Below, in pieces: positions 20,450-31,812 of a stretch of 64,000 nucleotides of DNA. Source of the stretch: Trachythela sp. YZ-2020 (lineage: Eukaryota; Cnidaria; Anthozoa; Malacalcyonacea; Clavulariidae); the NCBI GenBank assembly GCA_016169945.1, contig JADLSH010000164.1, positions 1,612,001-1,676,000 of the forward strand. Direction: 5' to 3'. Each line of letters starts with the position of its first letter. Position 1 is the stretch's first letter. Below the pieces are notes generated by a model that saw only the letters and a list, made by a program, of their open reading frames with translations, was not told where the DNA came from and did no database searches. A program made the position numbers and the translations under genes.

Positions 20450-23060
20450 CAAAATGAAAGAATGGAAAATTGTGTGATTTGCAGCAGCGAGAATGATGAG
20501 AAACTGGTGCAGTGTAAAGACGCAGAGTCTTGGGCTAGATTGTACTGTGCGGCGGATATTAGGCGATTCATACCAATTTTAGATTTGTCAACATGTAAAC
20601 ACGATTCCCAGGAGATAGCAGTGAAACAGAGCAAGATCAACCCCAAGTTAGAAGGGGCACTCGCAACGTGCAGAGATCGACTACCAATTCAGCAGTGGTT
20701 CCCCAGACTGGAACAAAAACACAAGATAAATTACGTAGTGTCCAAGAATTCAGAGCGTGTTGTTGCACTTAAATAGGAATAGGCACACCAACATGAGTGT
20801 CAATGCTGTGGAGATTTATGGCATTTGCGCCAAGGATTTGATAAGTAGTGAAGCGATCATGAAATAGGAGGTTTATTATGCTGTCTACTCCTTCTGTGAA
20901 GATTTTATATCAAACCCTAGGGTCATAGAGTTTAAGGAAGTTAGGAAAGTACTGTCAGACGAAGCAGATAAATTGGGTGTGGTAGTAACACAGTCTCGAT
21001 ATAAAACCCTCTTACGAATGGTATCTAAGAATAAGTTCAAACAGTTAGTATTTTTAAATTACCAACAAAACAATGTTCTGGTGTATCCCTCCACCCTAAA
21101 ATTAGAGACTGTTGTGATCAACAACTTCGAGCTTAAGAGTGACTTATACATGGCAAACCAAATGTCTTTGGATGGAAATTCAAAAACAGTCGTCAACGCA
21201 GCAAAAATTCTCAACGAGACAAAAAACCATCCAAAAGCAATGGCGCGGCCCCCCAAAGAAAAGGATCTAGGTTCTGATAAGGTAGCAGACTAAATCCCAG
21301 AATTGTTAGATACGTTTTGTACCATCCTTTTGTCTGGTCAGGCATTGGACAGGGACAAAAGCAGGTCTGACCACACTGTGTGCATGAAGAACTCATTAGC
21401 ACAGGACATTGTCTACTCTGTATCTAACGGAGCAATTAAGATGCCTAAAAGTGTACTTTTTCCAGCAGTGATAAAGGCCCTGTGTAACAATACAGAAGTT
21501 GTTAGACTCGTTAATGGGAGTGGTTATAATCTAATTGAAGAAATCGAAATGGAATTTGACCTTAAAGTAATTAATGAGCAAACGTTAAATCGTGTTCTTA
21601 TCCCAGACGAATGCAATCAGCTCGACAACTCACCCGTCGCCCTCATGGTGGCTGAAAACATTGATAACTTGGAATGCACGATCAGTGGAACCGGTACCTC
21701 CCACCGGGTGAATTCCATCATTGTTCTGAAACGACAGCCCCAAGAGACGCTGGAGAAGAACCTAGACGGCTACGAGGTACTTGACCACCCTCTGGCGAAA
21801 CGGAGCAGACGATACCAGGGATATTCCAGATTACTATGGGGGTAAGTGGGTCGGCCCAGGAGTCCTGTCGCACATGCAACATCTCGGTATTAGCTCATCC
21901 TACGAGGAAATGTCAAAGAAACTGCACATGCAGTACCTTGTGTGGATCGAACTGAGCAAGCTGAAGACTCCTCCTTTGCTGCTTGTTCCCAGCTGGACCG
22001 GATTCTTCGTTAAGATTTGCGACAAAGTCATTGTAATTCAAAGCACAATCAGATACCTCAACACACTGGACTCTTCAGCCACCAATCTTAAGACAGCGTA
22101 TGAAGTACTCTGCCATATGAAGTGTTTGGAAACAGAAGACCAATTTGAAGGTTTAGTTGTAATGATGGGTGGGTTTCATCTGTTGATGACACTATTGGCC
22201 GTTTCGGCGATGCTGGCCTCAGGGATGTAGCTGTGCATAGTGAGGTGATAGCTGAATGCTCAATTGACAGTGTTTTAAACGGCAAGCATTAATAACAGAG
22301 CCATTAGACTACATAAGATTATGTGCAAGGCGATAACCAAGCTACTTTTAGACGACTTTGAAGCTTCCTTGTGCGAAAATTCGTTGGAATTTCTAAGTTG
22401 GAGCAGCTCAAGCTGAATCTTTGTCAAGAAGAAATGGAACAGGTCCTTCTGAGTGAGCCGGTAGAGTTATGGGGTTGTTTCCAGAAACACGTAGCTGACA
22501 TAAAGCAGAACGGCAGTGATCTTGCAAAGTTTTGGATCACCTATTTGCAACTCTGCAAACTATTACTAGATCTAATCAACGCAACGAGGACTGGCAACTG
22601 TATCTCTCTTGTATCAAAGCAGTAATACCATGGGCATTTGCGTACGACCGGCAAAACTATGCGCCCTATCTAGTGCCATATGACAGACGTTATGGTACTT
22701 CTGCTTGGCCACGCCCACAACCTAGGCAAGTGCTTGCAGAAGGGAAAGGGGTCAAAGCGCAGAGTTGTCTGGATTTCTGAGGTCGCTGATCAACTGGAAA
22801 GACAACTAGTGGATGGCATTCTAAAACAAGAAGCTTGTGAGGCATTAATAGGACTACATGCGTTAACAGGTTGCGACACAGTGTCATCCTTCTCTTCAAA
22901 GGGAAAATTGCGGCCAATGCAGATGCTCGTTAAGAACCAGACCTATGTGAAGACAATGAAGGACATTGGCAAGGAATGGAGTTTAAGCGAGGAGACGTTC
23001 AGTGCAACAGAAGAGTTTGTCTGTCATTTATACAGAAAGAAGGGTACGAGTGTGGATTAA
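20450..23060 (+). pseudogene. Large transposon-associated protein relic with FEN/XPG-like motifs, copy 1
   Basis: Five or more frames on the plus strand form one decayed protein. It starts near 20,462 with a Cys-rich block (CVICSSENDEKLVQC), continues at 21,303-21,845 (LAQDIVYSVSNGAIKMPKSVL, then CTISGTGTSHRVNSI), 21,820-22,230 (PSWTGFFVKI), 22,532-22,660 (SCIKAVIPWAFAYDRQNYAPYL), and ends 22,680-23,060 with TDVMVLLLGH and GLHALTGCDTVSSFSSKGK. The DTD(V/I) and GCD(T/Y) blocks resemble acidic motifs of FEN1/XPG-fold nucleases. Similar multi-domain predicted proteins recur in cnidarian-type genomes. Frameshifts and at least one internal deletion (near 22,670) make it a relic. The second copy is at 25.9-27.9 kb. 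Confidence 0.55.
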
Positions 23061-23130
23061 TTGCGGTATGAGCTCCATTGTGCGAAAGGTGGCAAGGTTG
23101 CGCCAGAAGCACTGCCACCATGTCAGTCAT

Positions 23131-23640
23131 CAGATAACCTATATATACAGAACTTACAGTTACAGCTCAGCAACTGGCCTCTGTAGCTCAGTTGGTTAGA
23201 GCGCTGCACCGGAATCGCAGGGCCGTGGGTTCAATTCCTGCCAGAGGACCTAGCGTTGCATTTTTCGCAACCGTTCCTGGTTAGGTCTTAAATTGTGTAT
23301 ATATCTACTCACTTGGATTATCCACCAAACCCAGTATTCTAGTTCAACCAAGTGAAGTGCAAAAAAATCTTTGAAGTTTACCTTATCACAACCCACACAC
23401 CCGATAACCTATACATACAGAACTTACGGTTACAGCTCAGCAACTGGCCTGTGTAGCTCAGTTGGTTAGAGTGCTGCACCGGAATTGCAGGACCGTGGGT
23501 TCAATTCCTGCCAGAGGACCTAGGGTTGCATTTTTCGCAACCGTTCCTGGTTAGGTCTTAAATTGTGTATATATCTACTCACTTAGATTATCCACCAAAC
23601 CCAGTATTCCAGTTCAACCAAGTGAGGTGCAAAAAAATTG
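23131..23640 (+). repeat. Tandem pair of tRNA-derived SINEs
   Basis: Two 270 bp-spaced copies (from 23,131 and 23,401) each hold a 75 bp tRNA-like head (23,176-23,250 and 23,446-23,520) with A and B boxes, then the family tail TTGCATTTTTCGCAACCGTTCCTGG and so on. The shared 45 bp upstream of each head shows that the unit was duplicated as a whole rather than inserted twice. The second copy ends in an A-run near 23,630. The anticodon arms are not tRNA-like, so these are SINEs. Confidence 0.8.
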
Positions 23641-23684
23641 ATGATGATGATTATGAAACGAATTTATACGGAAAATAATTTGGA

Positions 23685-23945
23685 GTGGTAAAAAACGGTG
23701 TATATATGTCGAAAGAAATTGTTTATATGTATTTCCTAAAGATTGGATTCCATTTATATGCAACAGGAAAATATAAAGATGAAAAGGGGTGTCTGCATTC
23801 GACATGTGCCATTCATGATAAACACGTGTGGAACAAGCCTGTTAAATTTTATTTACATTATGAAGTTATACATTCAAGATACAATTTTTATTATGAAAAC
23901 TTTCTATCAAAATATATATGTCAACCTATAGTGTTTCCAACATAA
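23685..23945 (+). CDS. Unrecognised AT-rich ORF, possible Polinton-region gene
   Basis: An 86-residue frame (MVKNGVYMSKEIVYMYFL..) is rich in Tyr, Lys, Ile and His, with base use like the neighbouring polymerase relic. No family was recognised. It starts directly after the SINE pair, so its true N-terminus may have been displaced. Confidence 0.3.
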   Translation: MVKNGVYMSKEIVYMYFLKIGFHLYATGKYKDEKGCLHSTCAIHDKHVWNKPVKFYLHYEVIHSRYNFYYENFLSKYICQPIVFPT

Positions 23946-24477
23946 TAATATAAAAATTAATCCTTACATATACAGAATAGTTGTTGAGAAATATGAAAAA
24001 ACTGTATATATCAATATACTTATTTTTTACTTATATCCTTGTCGTGGGATTATATACAACAACTGTTAATAAGTAAAGAAAAGGATATATGCTAGGCCAA
24101 AAATTGTTTCTTATATGTCAATTAATACTAAAACTAATATATATTAACAAAAATAATGTATATAGTATGTTTCCTCCAAATTTTATAAGATCAATAAATA
24201 AGACTGGTATTCTGTGGTACCGTGGTATTCTGTGGTACGTACACCTGCAATTTAACTTTTGATAAGATACAAAATGAAGATCTTCTAAAAGATCTAACCC
24301 ATAATTCAAGAGGTAATTTTTTTACTCAAAAAGATTATAGACATCCTGTAGCATATCATAAAAAAATACAATCAAGTAACCAAGTACGTATGTATGTTTT
24401 TATGATTGTTATAATTATAAAACACCACACAATATTGTGAATTGTTATAAATGGTGTAAAACACCTAGTTTATAAGA

Positions 24478-24620
24478 AGAATCTTGGATCAATCATCACA
24501 TCAATATTTTCAATTATTTTTCTCACCAAACGCGTTTTTCCACATTGCGTAGGCCCGTTTTTAACAATTCGTTTATCAAACATAAACAAAAACACTTGTT
24601 CCTCTTTTAAAAAATTTGTT
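24478..24620 (-). pseudogene. P-loop ATPase fragment, Polinton/adintovirus-like packaging ATPase
   Basis: The minus strand reads KNGPTQCGKTRLVRKIIENI then DVMIDPRF (about 24,490-24,560). This is a Walker A loop in the context typical of virus-type DNA-packaging ATPases of Polintons, where a hydrophobic helix and a MI.P segment follow. Only this piece is readable; stops lie on both sides. Its neighbour on the same strand is a Polinton-type DNA polymerase, which supports the assignment. Confidence 0.5.
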
Positions 24621-24731
24621 GATAATTGTCTAAAAAATTTACGCTCATATACTTAATCGTTATTTTTGTTGACGATCTTCTATACACGATTTTAAAGATT
24701 GAAAATTTATTTTTACATTATATTTGGCATT

Positions 24732-25460
24732 TTACCGAAACCTTTTACAAGTGTTAAAAGACATGGTTTTCGTTTCGATTGTTCCCGTTTTCAGATCGTA
24801 TACTTGTATTCGTTTGTTATGTAAGAATAATTTTTTGGACCGGTTGAACAAAAATGTGTTATATATATACATCTCAGAACGATTTTCCGCTTCTAATTCA
24901 TCGGTTAATTCGCCAAGAAAATTACCCATTTTAATAACGGGCATGCTCAAATGAATGCATGAGTCAGTGTTGTAATACAACACTTTTTCTGGACCGATTT
25001 TATTTAACAAATATATCTTCTTCGGTTATGCACGATTTGGGTATGCCAGAACTTTCTTGTTTAATCTTTAAAAAAGTGTTTACATACGCTTTTTACCTAC
25101 AAATTTTTTTGCTTTTTTATTACATTCGATAATCTCAATCATTTTGTATTTTTGTTTAATCGTCTCATTTACTTCTGCTATACACCACGCTCATTTTCAT
25201 TATGCGTGCATGACACGCTTTGCTCTATAGTTTTGTCGATCAGGATATAACGATGTAAAATCATATTTTATTTTTTTACCGCTTTCTCCAACATCGTAAT
25301 TTTCTCATAATTATTTTTTGGTAAAAATTATTTAAAAAAAATCACATTCCCAAGCCTCAATTACATTATAACCATGCATTTTTAATTCGTTTGTAAATCT
25401 TTTTGTACCCGTACATAAAATATAAAACATTTGGTTTACCGCAGTGTTGTATTCGCTTAA
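24732..25460 (-). pseudogene. Polinton/Maverick protein-primed DNA polymerase B relic
   Basis: Family B polymerase motifs appear in order on the minus strand: a HGYNVIEAWECDF block (near 25,340-25,370), KYDFTSLYP (motif A, near 25,240-25,262), then KVLYYNTDS (motif C, 24,962-24,982) and GNFLGELTDEL (near 24,900-24,935). LGELTDEL next to motif C is characteristic of the Polinton/Maverick polymerase. The first catalytic Asp of motif C (normally DTDS) is Asn, and stops and frameshifts occur throughout. This is a decayed copy of a viral-like transposon, described here only as a relic. Confidence 0.75.
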
Positions 25461-25479
25461 ATCAAAGAGTTAGTCAACG

Positions 25480-25675
25480 CTCTACCGAAAGTCATGGGTT
25501 TTCTCCGGATACTCCGGTTTCGTCACAGATGGGAAAGTTGACTGGGTGGGTTAGGATAGACAGATTAGGAAAGTAATATCACAATTGTAAAAATAGATAA
25601 TGTAGGCTAAGTACATAATATAGGTAAGCTCCATTGGGGAGTGAGCTGAATAATGTATGTATGTATGTATGTTGA
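25480..25675. repeat. Interspersed repeat ending in (GTAT)n
   Basis: GGGTTTTCTCCGGATACTCCGGTTTCG followed by ~150 bp and a (TGTA)n microsatellite (about 25,652-25,672) has the look of the 3' end of a LINE- or SINE-type repeat common in marine invertebrates. The family was not identified. Confidence 0.4.
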
Positions 25676-25899
25676 CAGGGTGGGTTGGGTTTAACCCCTA
25701 ACTGGCCCTTCCATAGTAGCTGTGCTCCATGATGACGAGCAAAAGGTGGCTGCCATATGCGCCCTAGAAAGCCTTCGACTTGGTCACGTTGAGCTGTGTC
25801 CTTTGCAATTCAGCTTAGCTCTTAGCTGCAAGTAAGGATAATAAGCACCCCCACTTACTTACTATGTCAAGTCACTTGAATGTCTCTGACACCTATCCA
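25676..25899. other. No gene recognised
   Basis: GC-richer flank between the GTAT repeat and the next gene relic. No motif was seen. Confidence 0.35.
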
Positions 25900-27940
25900 G
25901 GAGCCAAAGTTGAAATGGAAAGTGTTGGTTTATCTGTCAGACGTAACAACCTCGGCAAGCAATTGATTTGGCTGGTGAACAATCTTACATGAAGAATGCA
26001 AAAACACCAGGCAAGTTTGTGAAGAAATATCTTAACAAATTAAGGAACACGTTCTTCGTATATTAGTTAGCTATTAGCCTTTATTTGGGCACGATAAATA
26101 TGGCAGGAAACCAGAGTACCAGCAGGAAACCCATGACTTTTAGCTGAGCAGTGACTCAACGGGATGAGAAAAGTAATATTTTATACGGGAAAAGTCATCC
26201 GCATGTCTTAATCAATCCCTTGCCTTGGACTGGAAAGGCGAGTGCCCTATCCATTCACCACAGCATCTTCATTACAGGTGGAGTGACATATTTCACTGCA
26301 AACGAAAGTGCTGTTTCGAAGTGGGTTATGAACCGACCGTTTCAGATTCGATTTGTAGAATCACTCATCAAGATCACTGGTTTGTCCAAGACCACATCAA
26401 ATCCTTGCAAGTGTCTTCGACCAAGTGAATTTCTGAAATCGAACAAAATTGTTTAAAAAATTGTTGAAGCACTTACAACCCAATTTATCAACCCATTTAA
26501 CAAAGAACTCAACAAATGCGAATTGTACAACCTTGTGTTGGGATGTCCAGTTCCTAACGAAGTCAGCAACAGCATTTTAAATTTGGAGAAAACTGGCAAG
26601 GAAATGTTCAAAGGTTTTGAAGAGCAAATGTCAAGTAGGGAGTCTAAAGAAGAATTCCCATCCACAAATGCAAATCAAAGACATTCATAGATTCAGCAAA
26701 GAGAAGATCAAGATAGGTGGGAAATGCAAGGCAGTTATTTTTCAGAGGGATATCCTTGGAAAGTTAGTTGCCCTATCTCACAAGCGAAAGAGGGCAGTTG
26801 ATCTTGATAATTGTCTTGTCTACCCACTTGCACCAGTCAGTCTCCCATTGAGCACTCGAGATGGAGCTATTCGAAAGACAGTCAAGAGTAAGTTATTCAA
26901 TGCTGCTATGTCTGATTTGGCTATCCTTAACTTTGAAGACCTTCCTCCTGCAGAAAGAATGCAGATATATTTTCTGGATCTTGCTGCTGCCATTCGGTGT
27001 ATTGTTGAGAAGGTTACAACGATTAGAGATCTTGCCGCCAAGATTATGTCAACTATCCCCAAGCAATACAAAACCATTTATCTGTTATGCGACACATACA
27101 GAATAAATAGCATTAAAGGAAATGAGCGACAAGCTAGAGGAGTTGGTGCACGGTATGTTCTTAACAGCCCTGATATGAAAGTACCTTATGACTTTTCCAA
27201 CTTTCTTCGCAATGGAGGTAACAAGGCAATGCTTTTTGACCTGATATAACAGTCCATCGAAGAAGACAAGAACAGCCTTGGCGACAAAGTTGTATACTTT
27301 TCCAACAAGTCGGTGTGCAAGAAGATCAATCATGATGAAGTAGCTGCATTACCAGAATTAACCAGCAACCACGAAGAAGCTGACACAAAACTTGTTGCAT
27401 TTGTGCATGCTAGCCAATTGCCACCTAACTCAACTGCAATGTTACGGTCGCCATCTTGTGATACAGACATAATCACCTTGTTCATTGGTCACGATTTTTC
27501 GGACACACAGATTCTGATTGACAATGGCAGCAGGAAAAACAGGAAAATCATTGACAGGAAAATCTTGGTCACAGAAGAGCTCTTTTGGGAATGCACACCT
27601 TTTCCGGCAAGCGAGGAGTTGGTTCGGGGTTTAGAATGGTTCATCTGTTCTTTATACGGGCATCCACGTATCCTCTCACTGAAGGAGGCAAGGAACAATT
27701 TTGGAACAAGTTCAACAAGGAGAAGAAGATCATCGACCTAAGTCTGATGCTACCATGCCAGTCAAATCTTCATCATCACATCATGAGATCTAATTATGTT
27801 GCGTACATCTTTCAACACGCAGATCAGCTGCTAATAGAGCTTGAGAGCCTCGACGAGCATGGATGGGATGGAGATGGAAACATTGTGTGGAGTGACATTT
27901 GCTATCCCGACGAGGTTGATGCACAAGGTTTGTGATCAGA
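25900..27940 (+). pseudogene. Large transposon-associated protein with FEN/XPG-like motifs, copy 2
   Basis: Frames at 26,151-26,456, about 26,456-26,617 (continuation in frame after a TAA), 26,617-27,249, 27,250-27,741 and a frame-shifted end to 27,935 form one protein. Readable blocks include GGVTYFTANESAVSKWVMNR, CLRPSEFLKSNKIV, INPFNKELNKCELYNL, LVYPLAPVSLPLSTRDG, IYLLCDTYRINSIKGNERQ, NHEEADTKLVAF (27,366-27,400), SPSCDTDIITLF (27,447-27,482) and NGSRKNRK. EADT, DTD and the GND/GCD step seen in copy 1 resemble metal-binding acidic motifs of FEN/XPG nucleases. Only a few stops break it, so it is younger than copy 1. Function is inferred from motif order only; the family has no name I can give with confidence. 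Confidence 0.55.
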
Positions 27941-28059
27941 ATGTACATGCTTGTAATGTCATGCATAACATGACCTCCATTTAATGGGGCAACAGTATTG
28001 CTTTTTACCAAAAAAATAGAAATAACTGGCTTTCTTCCTTATTTAAGCAGGATTATCCC
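27941..28059. other. No gene recognised
   Basis: Short flank between the gene relic and the satellite. Nothing seen. Confidence 0.4.
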
Positions 28060-28740
28060 AATAGTTTCACTAAATCAAGGATATGTGTATCAAATGGTCC
28101 CAATATATCTGCGCATTACTTCGATTTTTGAAATTAGCGCACCAAAATTGAGCAAAATCACCAAATTCCTTGATTATCTAAGCATATAGGCACCAAAACG
28201 AAGCTGTACGCACCAAAACGAGGCTGAAGGCATCGGTATTTTCCTGTGTAACATCTATTTTTGAAATCAGCGCACCTAAATTGACCAAGATTACCAACTA
28301 CTTTGCATATCTAAGCTAACCAATGATTTCCCTCCATTTGCACGAAAACGAGACTGTATGCACCAAAACGAGGTTGAAGCTCTTGGTATTTGCCCGTGTA
28401 ACATTTATTTTTTTAAATCAATGCACCGAAATTGACCAAAATCACTGAGTTACCTAGCTAAACTAAGCCAACTCACGTCTTCCCTATATATATGCACCAA
28501 AACGAGGCTGTATGCATCAAAACGAGACTGTATGCATCAAAACGAGGCTGTATGCATCAAAACGAGGCTGTATGCATCAAAACGAGGCTGTATGCATCAA
28601 AACGAGGCTGTATGCATCAAAACGAGGCTGTATGCATCAAAACGAGGCTGTATGCATCAAAACGAGGCTGTATGCATCAAAACGAGGCTGAAGGCCCCGG
28701 TATTGGCCCGTATAACATCGATTTTTGAAATCAGCGCCCC
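28060..28740. repeat. Higher-order satellite containing a 20 bp minisatellite
   Basis: Four diverged units (starting near 28,060, 28,190, 28,350 and 28,490) share GCACCAAAACGAGGCTG, then GGTATTT.CCCGTGTAACAT, then TTTTTGAAATCAGCGCACC and AAATTGACCAAAATCACC. In the last unit the 20 bp word AAAACGAGGCTGTATGCATC is amplified ten times (28,491-28,690) almost without change. Because 20 is not a multiple of three, all three forward frames read the same open 20-residue repeat, so the long open frames here are artefacts. Confidence 0.85.
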
Positions 28741-29356
28741 AAAAATCCCTCCTCGGGTTAGCACCCCCCCCCCCCTTCTCCTCCTGTACTAGTAGTCCAC
28801 AAGCAACAGCTGCAGGGAGCATTTATTTCAACTCCTCAATTTGTTTCCATAATTTGGTAGCTACAGTTTACAAATTGGTGCTGTATTTGTACTTGTGTGA
28901 TTCGTTTCAACATGTGCAATATGTGTTGAAGATAACAGTTGTGTGTTGAGATGGCACCTTGTTAATATTAGTATTGTAAGAATTATATAGAGTTTTGTTT
29001 CAAGTCAAATATATATTGCCTCAAATATCCTATGTATTTACCATTAGGGTCACCATTTAAAACGGGGTCTGTGGGTGGTCACTGTAAAATACACACTTTA
29101 TTGCCACTGCTCAAATTGATGAGCAAGTTCCCCCAATATGTACATGTATTTCAATCTTAGGGTGTGTTGGTGTTCGCAATCCTGATTCAATGGTGTGTCA
29201 AAATGTGTAACTAAAGAGTTTTTGCACATCAACAATTGACTTACTGTTTCCCCTTTGCTTCATAAAATAGTTTTCAGCTAACTTGGCAAGGTTGTTGTAA
29301 GAATCATATTGCATTGGCAAGTTAAAGTTGTACTGAAAGTACATTTAGTAATTTCA
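28741..29356. other. No gene recognised
   Basis: A C-run (28,767-28,776) and AT-rich DNA lead up to the outer end of the IS3EU-like element. No coding signal was seen. Confidence 0.45.
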
Positions 29357-29744
29357 TATGAAGGCCTGTTCTGGTCAAAATGCAGCATTTAATATTTTGT
29401 TGTTGTTCAATTAATATTACACATGGATGGAATAAATATTCTATACACATGTTTAATTTTATATAACCTTGGAATTAATTTTTGCTTAACTTTAAACTAG
29501 TTTTTACTGGTGGCATTAATATTTTGTATAAATTCCTGGAATTAATTTTGTACGTAAGCAATGATTTCATGTGTTTTAATTATTTCTTTGGCATTGATAC
29601 GAGATTTCACACATACAATTAATTTCCCTGTACCTTGAATTATTTTTGTCTGTTTTGGAATTATTTTTTTCACTTTGGCAGCCTGTTCACGGGTGAACTG
29701 AAACCCGCAATCAAGGCCGCAATTCCCGCTAAAAAGAGAATAAA

Positions 29745-29880
29745 CATGGCGGACTCGAGTCAAGATTCGTCAAATTCGGAGCAAGTAAGGTCGATTGCTG
29801 AAGCTGCGATCAGTAGTATAAATCAACTGACGTCGTTGATAGAAAATAGACCTCCGACAGCATCAACTACTCCACGAACG
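29745..29880 (+). pseudogene. Accessory ORF start of the IS3EU-like element, cut by a LINE
   Basis: Starting with MADSSQDSSNSEQ shortly inside the left TIR, the frame runs through VRSIAEAAISSINQL and then breaks at about 29,875, where LINE sequence begins. Its position beside the TIR and opposite in strand to the transposase suggests a second gene of the transposon. No domain is readable in the surviving ~45 residues. Confidence 0.5.
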
Positions 29881-31812
29881 AGCAACACAGGACTTCCATT
29901 AATCTGTTTGCAACTTCCTCTGGGTTACCTTGATAATCGTCTTCATTAAATTTTAGTTGCATAAAAATGTTTTCGTTGTTACTGTTGGGCTGCATACCTG
30001 AAATGCGCTTCAGCTCACGCCACCAAACAGACGGTTTGGTACCCTTTAGATGGCTTACTTTCGTGGAAAAGTAGTGGTTGTGTAAACGTTTTTTCTCTCG
30101 GTTTACACGGTTTCTGTAGTGGCGAAATTCTGTCATCTTTTTTTGAGAAAAAGTTTGCTGTCGGCGTTTAATCAAGGTGATAAATTCAGGTGTTATCCAA
30201 GGTTGGTTGTTGGTATGTAGTTTTGTTTTCTTTAGTGGCATTATTATATCCAGCCCAGTTTTAATTAAGTCCTCGAATAATTGTTCTTTCCTATCGCAAG
30301 ATGGAATATCATTGAGTATGTCCCAGTTTAAGGAGCTAAGATACCGTCCCAATTCTTGTTTCCGAATTTCCCTTGTGTCACGTTTCCAAAAAACCTTTTT
30401 CTTATCCTGGGATGAAACAAACAGCCTTTCTTTTGGATTTAACAATAAAACGTTGTGGTCGGATAGGCCAAACGGAGGGAAGGATGAAAGGGAGTTTTTA
30501 TCATAGAATTTATCGAGATTGGTGAGAATAAGGTCTAGTGTTTGATCGCCTCTTGTGTGTAGATGAACAAGTTGTTTAATTCGGAACTGACGAGATAGTC
30601 TGCTTACATTGACACAGTTAAAGTCCCAGCTAAAATTATTCCACACCCAGGATAACGTCCTTCAATGTCCGTAAGAGACTTCGCAAGGTATTCTAAAATC
30701 ACATTATTGTCCGAACTTGGAGGATGATATAAGGTACCAGTAATTATACATGGGAATCCTCGAGGAAGTCTGGTCGGTCTGATCTTAACCCAAAGGACTT
30801 CAGTTTCCGCATTGTGAAAGTGATCTAAAATTTCGTAACTGATCGACTTCCTCAAATATAAACAAACTCCACCGTGACTACCAGTGGATCGGTTTTTACA
30901 AACAACGTTATATTCGGGAATATTTATATGGCTTGTATCGATAGCATTTGTAAGCCAGGTCTCGGTGATAAATACTACATCGGGATTTTTGTTCAGAAGG
31001 AACAGACTGACCTCATCAATTTTGGGAGTAAGAGACATCACATTGGTTAACATTAGGCTTGGAACAAACTCTTTAGACGGCGTTTCTTTTAACAATCGTG
31101 AATCGGTTGAATTTTCTCCAGCAGGGATTGGGAAAAAGTTACATGTATTAGTTACATGATGCGAAGATATGCTAATTTCACGTCTGTTATTGTGATCATA
31201 AACGTGGCTGTAGTTCCGTGTTCTATTGCGCATTTTAACTTTTCTTCCACTGCGGCAACCGCGGAAAGGTTTTAAGATACCAAGGGTACCAAGGTCATGA
31301 TAAATCTTGTGGTCAATATGCTTCGACAACGGCGAAAAGCCGAACAAATGAAGAAATAACGGCTTGTATGCGTGGGTCAAGCCGATATGAGAGTTCGACG
31401 GCGTGGGCTGTAATAAACGTTGGTTTGATGTTATATTCGAAACGCTCTGGTTTGGGCCAGGATTTGGTGATATATCAGCGCATATGATCAAGTCCTCTTT
31501 GAAAGGTTTCCTTGGCAGAATGAGACTTGTAAGACCGTGCTTCGTACACTTGGTAACAGCTCGTGCGATTTTGAATTTTGATTCAAGACTTGACCGGAAT
31601 ATAAATACATGCGATCGCACAGGCAAAATGAGTTCATATCTTTCTGAAAATGATCCATCCATTGGCAATCCAAAACCATCCTTCAACATCGTGTTCTTAG
31701 GAAGTGCTGTCAGTAATTTAAGCTCATAAACTTGCGTTAAAAATATAAAAAAAATTAAAATAATGAGCAGCTTCGAGATTCTGTTGGCAGCCATATTGGC
31801 GCACATGCTCAA
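29873..31812 (-). pseudogene. LINE with 2A-like motif and APE endonuclease; RT lost
   Basis: The first frame (30,604-31,812) starts with a hydrophobic segment (KLLIILIFFIFL, residues ~14-25) and has DISPNPGP at residues 113-120 (31,453-31,476), close to the 2A consensus DxExNPGP known from CR1/L2-type LINEs. The AP endonuclease follows: LTNVMSLTPKIDEV, FITETWL (catalytic Glu), YHPPSSD. At about 30,640 a one-base loss breaks the GDFN motif, and the rest of the endonuclease continues in the frame 29,867-30,646 (DLILTN, GLSDHNVLL with the catalytic Asp-His) to the pre-RT helices (WWRELKRISG). The RT is absent, so this is a 3'-truncated or internally rearranged copy. Confidence 0.8.

Noticed and set aside
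23176..23520. Two functional tRNA genes
   Set aside because: The anticodon loops lack U33, the stems mispair, and each head is fused to the same conserved SINE tail.
28491..28690. CRISPR-like array
   Set aside because: The repeats are directly adjacent with no unique spacers, and the context is an animal genome.
28492..28792. Repetitive protein of MHQNEAVCIKTRL units
   Set aside because: It is the translation of a 20 bp minisatellite that is open in all three forward frames.
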